From: Amia ocellicauda
Taxonomy: Eukaryota > Chordata > Actinopteri > Amiiformes > Amiidae
DNA length: 64,000 nucleotides
Direction of reading: 5' to 3'
Assembly: GCF_036373705.1 (NCBI RefSeq)
Contig: NC_089858.1
Coordinates: forward strand, 9,720,001-9,784,000
Part shown: positions 47,896 to 64,000 of the stretch, in pieces
How the letters are laid out: each line of letters begins with the position of its first letter
Numbering within the stretch: position 1 is the stretch's first letter
Position numbers and translations under genes: made by a program
The notes under the pieces: generated by a model
Told to the model about the DNA's origin: nothing
The model's database searches: none
Seen by the model: only the letters and a program-made list of their open reading frames with translations

Positions 47896-50800
47896 CATAC
47901 AACAATGAAGTACACAGACTTCATAGAATAAATTGTACAAAAGTGTTCCATTCTGTCACAGTTAACAGAATATTCTGCACATTCAGAAAAACAGACCTCG
48001 GGACTAAAAATCAGTTCATTTTGTTGGTTTTGGCAAGAAGAGAACATGCACTTTTGATATGTAAAACTCATTATATGATGGTGCATTGAGGATACATTTT
48101 TTTAAAGTGGAATATTAAATGCATTAAAAAACATTTGATAATTTTGCAAATAGCTTACAGAGGATTCACTACAGTAGACAATTTTTATTTTTTTAACAGA
48201 TTGCAATGCATGATAAAACCTGCAAAGGACAAGCAATTTCTATCAGTTTTGTTAACTACAAAACACACACAAACACCTGTTCTGTCTGTTTGCAAAAAGA
48301 TTTGTACATTATCCTGGAAAGGTAATCTCAAATCATTATTTTTTGAAGTCTTCTATGATTTTGAAAACAATATATGAATCACTACTTCAGTGTTGCATAA
48401 CTGCCCAGCTGCTTAATATGTAGTATTGTCAGATATGAAGCAAGTTGCTCATGTTTCACAGAATACAGGAAAGGTTATTACTGTAGCATGCATTGAACTA
48501 TTAGTTGGGAACCCCTCTAAATCACATTATAAAAACTCCTATATGAAACTGCAAATGTGTCTTTTACAAGAAAGAAAATGCAGTTGTGTGAGTCTGTTAT
48601 TGTGTCTTCAGTTCTGTCTTGAATTCTGTAAGTTGAGAGCATTCTAGTGGATTGCAAAGGAAAGGTGCACCAAATGTCACTAGGCTAACTGAATTGCCAA
48701 TCTTTTGGCTTGTTTCACAGACCTCGATAAGCACAAATCTAGGTCTACTCTACCCAAAATTACATTGCGTAATCCTTGACTAGTGCTGATTTGGGTCTGT
48801 GAAACCAGCCCGTGATGTACACATGGAATAACTGTCTTATTACTTTTAGACATACATTTAAAGGGTAGATAGAGTTCCTATAAGAACTGTAAACATTCTG
48901 GAAAACTGTTGGTATAAAAATGGAAAGTACACTTTTATCGGTTTAAATACAAAAGAAACAGCCACATACCTATAGCATTTTAAAATTGAAGTCCAAAAAT
49001 GATTAATGCCTTCATTTACAAAAAACTATTTCCATTTCCTGCTTCGTGTATTATTATACCTTGTAATAAATCAAAGATTGTCTTCTATTTTTGCAGTCTG
49101 GAATGATCATCTGTCTCTCATATAAAGACTCTCTTATAGACTCAACCATTGTGATGGATTTTAAAATACCTAATATTCCTATTATTATTATTATTATAGA
49201 TACATTATATGAGTACAGTGACAAACCAAATGAAGAAAGAAACCATGACCTTGTGCTATAGCTTCCATTACCTGATAAAACAGAAATGTGAATAGATGCC
49301 CTTGTCAATACTCAATGCATCTGATGTGATTCTCACTTTTTGTGAGTCCCAGTAAACTAGAATAGACCTCATGTTTGTGGCAGTGCATTAATCACAATAG
49401 TGAATCACCCAGATTTCTCTGGTAGGTTTAAATCAAAATGAATAATTTCTAAATACAGCCATTAGGATGATGGTAAGATGCTTTTACTGGAAATTTCCCT
49501 TGTCACATTGTGATTCTAACACTCACTCACTCATTGTCTGAATCCAATGTAGAAAACAGAAAATACTCAACCATTTACTAAAGTGTTTAATTTCTGTTTT
49601 CTCTCAAATTAGGCTTGAACGAACAAACTATAATGAATACCTTTCAAGAGTCTAAACCCATTTATATTGTAACACGAAAAGCACTTAACTACTTTTAGAG
49701 TACACTGAGCCAGAAAATGCCAAAATATTGATGATAAAATCTGAATGAGTAAATCTGAGTGAATTCCATGAAATAGTAATGTTATTGCGGCACACTAAAA
49801 CTGGAATGTTACTTGACACTTCGCAGTTCTCAATCTATAGTGATCACCTTTGATGAGATTGAGAGACTCAGTGTTGGATTTTGTAGTGTGGAATATCGAA
49901 GGAAAAATCTCCCTCTGCTAAACAAAAGCTAACTGTGCAACAAAATGTCATATTAAAAATCAAAGAAGGTATAGAAGTAATATGTATAATATTACATAAC
50001 AATGCCCAAAACCTACCAAATATGCTACACAATATGCTCTGTTTCTCTCATGATATGTACTACATACACTCCGTCATCATATATAGTTTCACACGTAATT
50101 TTCTCGTGGGCATTTGACACAATGGTGGTTTAGCCTCCTAATACAGTAATGCAAATTATGGTGCCTTCAGATGAGTGAGGGACAGGAAGCAGAGCTATAG
50201 AAGTACCTATTAAAACTATTCTTGAACGAGAACTTATGGCACAGTCTCCCTGAGTGTTGCATACTAGTTGTCAAAGCAGGTTATGCAACATCAGTTATTA
50301 CCATCTCAAAAAGTGCTGCCTTTTTAAATGTTACCCGTTGGGATTCCTCATGAGGTACAGAATAGTTGCTGGGAAACATTTAAATAATAATAATTCTGAA
50401 GTGGTATTTGACATGCAAATGAAGCACTTGGATGACATCATACCAAAACCTATGGTCTGCTTCACAATCCCTCACATAGTAAAACACTGAAATGTGGGTG
50501 GCCTGCTTCGTTTATGCAGTATCCAAATAATTTTTTTTTTTAGTAAAATATAGATCTGTTTGGGTACATTCATGAAACAAACTAAAACTGTGAGAAAGCC
50601 TGTTGGATATGCAAATAGTTATTTACAGTTTAAAGGGTTCATAAATATACTTTAAATATAAAGTCATGACAGTTTCATACAGAAAGTGGCTAATTTCCTG
50701 TCTCATGACTTGTGTGTCTGGTTCATGCATTTATCCCTTTGAAAAACATGTTTCAAAAGTAAGACAACAACAGGGTGTCTTATGTACAGAGCGACAGAAA

Positions 50801-53227
50801 ATGCCCTTTTTGAAATGAGGGCGACATCCAGATGTAGCCCAAGCAGTATTGCCTATGTATATGCTATTAATAATCAATTAACTTTAGTTTCTAGTGGCAT
50901 TTCTTTCATTTACAAGATACAATTTGGCAGGTTGACAGAAAACACAGTTTTTCCAGAAGATATTTACAGGTACTACTTATAAAATCTGAATATACACTGA
51001 ACAAATAGTACATAAATACACATTTACAAATCATACGTTTTACCATCACAAAGCCCTGCTCGGTTTATACAACTCAAGATGGCGTCAAAGCACGACTCCT
51101 GACCACCCACCACAGCCTGGCATCCTAGCAACAACAGGAACTGCAGCTCTTGCAGACGGTAGAGGGAGTCTACACACAGAGACTGACACAGAACTCTCTT
51201 CACATTAAACGCGATTCCAGTGTCCCTTCAGAACACACTGAGTGCAATGTGTTTATCCCCATTTATACATCACTGAAGTACCTTTTATGCATTCCTGAAG
51301 ATATGGTTTACAGACGTGTTGACTAGACAACCAGCGTTTTCGTCTTTATGAATTTCATGGTTTGCAGAAATGTCAAGAAGCAAAAAGGCCACACTGGCAG
51401 AGCTGAATACACTCTCTTACTGTGCAATGCAATGTGCAGAATAGATTCAGTTTAAACCAAAATAACCAAAATGGGTTATTAATATTGATTAATTCTGATT
51501 GTATTGTTGTCATTTTCTTTTCTTTAACTGTTTATGACAGTGACTGAAATACAATAACCCCTTCCTCATCAGATCAAATCAATGAATATATATGTATGAT
51601 AGATAGAGAGATCATAGAAAATAATTTCCTGTTGTTCTGTGAGCCTAAAACTGTTTTAGCTTTTAGTTTTAGCTGTTGGCTTATGCAGTAACACCACTTG
51701 CTTGCTCAGCATTGTAAACAAAACAATTCAAACATTATCAGACCATCACAGTTATATATAAGCTACTTGTTGGGTAAAGATAGGCATAAAAAATAAACAA
51801 ACAGCAGTTATTCCTCAGAGGACAGAATCTTGATATATTATGCTTCCTCTTCAATGAGGACAATACATAAATTCATGATAAATTAATATATAAATAATTA
51901 AAGGTATACATTACATTAATTGGATAGAATAAATGATGACAGAAAAACTGTATTAGTCATTATTCTTTAACTTCTTCAAACTGTAAACTTGATTCTGCCT
52001 TGCTCAGACTCCTTATTGTAGAAAGGAAACTCGTAAACGGTTTAAAGTTTTAAAAACTGAACAAACAAACATCAAATCTCTCTAACCGCATATCTTTGTA
52101 TCCTATGTTTTGTAACATCCTGTTATCAGGATCAGTTTTTGACTAAAGAGCAATATAAAACCTATGATAAATCCAGGGCTATATGACCAAAAAGAAAAGC
52201 AAACTGCAGTATCTTAGCCTTATGTTATGTTTGCAAGATAAAAGGAAACCTAAAGTTAAGGGAAATCCCATAGCTTCACAGAATCACCACCAGAGGTTTC
52301 AATCAGAAACCCTACATTACTCCGACCACAGATATGATTAATTTAACTTTATGAAGATGAGCAGGGTGTCTTTGCATCAAAAGCAGCAGAAAAGGAAATC
52401 TGGTGCAAACTCAGTAGTCTCACAACTGACATCGTACAGCACTTTACACACAGACTGACAGAGGGGACACCTATTGCAAATCCCTGAATCTCCCCTGTTA
52501 TACGATAAGCTGAAAAGCTCCAAATATATATTGTAATGTTTATACCAGTCTCTTTATACAAACAAATAACCGAGATGATCGTGTGTAAGATTTTAGCTGC
52601 AGTTACAACCCCACCCCTTGTTCTAGGAAGGTTTTCCCCATGACACTGAATTTCTTTTTTTAAATTGAAGCCAATTGCATGAATAAGCTTGGTGTTCAAT
52701 GATAAATCAAATGGGTAAATATGTTAATAATCTTTCCATTCCATCATAGTACAAGCTGTTGAACATTGGTCTTATTCTGTAACTATCCTTGTCCTTTAAC
52801 TGAATAGGCATTACTGGATTACTCATATAGACAGCTAATGACCCCATCACATTACTATGGAAAAAAAAAAAAAAAAGTTTTGATCCAAAACTAATCATAA
52901 TTAAAGGACTTTCTACTCCAAACAGTACCTTTTGAAAGCAATCCTTCTTGTTATATTCTGGCTCACAATATTCCTGGGATCGGTAAATTGTGTCTTATTA
53001 AATTGGCTTACGTTGACAGCAAGGTGGTGTTCCTTTAGTGAAAGGCAAATATCAAAAACACACAATGCAATTCAATCATACCCCCTCAGTGTTGACCCCG
53101 TCGCTGCAGTCTTCTCTCTGCTGTCCTGGACCAGGTGACCATGCCTGGCCAATAGCTTCTCTGTTGCTGTGGCGCTCCCACAGACCTCGGCTAAGCAACG
53201 TGGTGGCAATAGAGTCTGGCGCAGGCT

Positions 53228-64000
<10,773 letters not shown>

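Larger units (their letters stand above)
46539..53227. other. gap between convergent gene B and kcnt1
   Basis: About 6.7 kb containing the gene B 3'UTR, a GC-richer block at 46790-47045, a TA microsatellite at 47861-47894, and presumably the kcnt1 3'UTR on the minus strand just below 53228. An A run lies at about 52859-52876. No further gene could be supported. Confidence 0.65.

Overview
The window looks like nuclear DNA of a vertebrate, most likely a ray-finned fish. The genes are vertebrate-type and intron-rich with GT-AG junctions. The repeats include Tc1/mariner relics with fish-type ends, a Penelope-like fragment, a tRNA-derived SINE-like copy and many CA, TA and AAAT microsatellites. 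I cannot name the species. The SINE-like copy hints at a non-teleost lineage such as sturgeon, but that is a weak guess.

Layout. (1) Positions 1-37,150 hold a complete camsap1 gene on the plus strand. A CpG-rich upstream block at about 270-480 is followed by 17 coding exons (1,635-35,290) that join in frame into a 1,616-residue protein, and then a 3'UTR of about 1.8 kb. (2) Positions 37,898-46,538 hold two tandem plus-strand genes for single-pass leucine-rich-repeat membrane proteins with long cytoplasmic tails. I call them LRR-TM gene A (712 aa) and gene B (791 aa). No short ORF shows either protein whole; both were assembled from splice sites. (3) Positions 53,228-63,980 on the minus strand hold the last eight coding exons of kcnt1 (Slack, Slo2.2 sodium-activated potassium channel), including a 21-nt microexon and the C-terminal ETQL. 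The 5' part of kcnt1 lies beyond the window.

camsap1 and kcnt1 face each other tail to tail, as I recall for human 9q34.3, where no protein-coding gene is known to me between them. Here the LRR pair fills that gap and is the best candidate for something undescribed. The two genes share a peculiar gene plan: a 7-nt coding first exon, all phase-1 introns, and an intron inside the transmembrane helix. They are therefore probably old tandem duplicates. Their place beside a Slo-family channel invites, but does not prove, a comparison with LRR-type auxiliary subunits of Slo1 and Slo3.

Non-coding space is mostly intron. camsap1 intron 1 is 14.3 kb and the penultimate-region kcnt1 intron is 6.7 kb. 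They carry degraded transposons, microsatellites, a degenerate minisatellite and a few CTCF-like sites. No tRNA, rRNA or CRISPR was seen.
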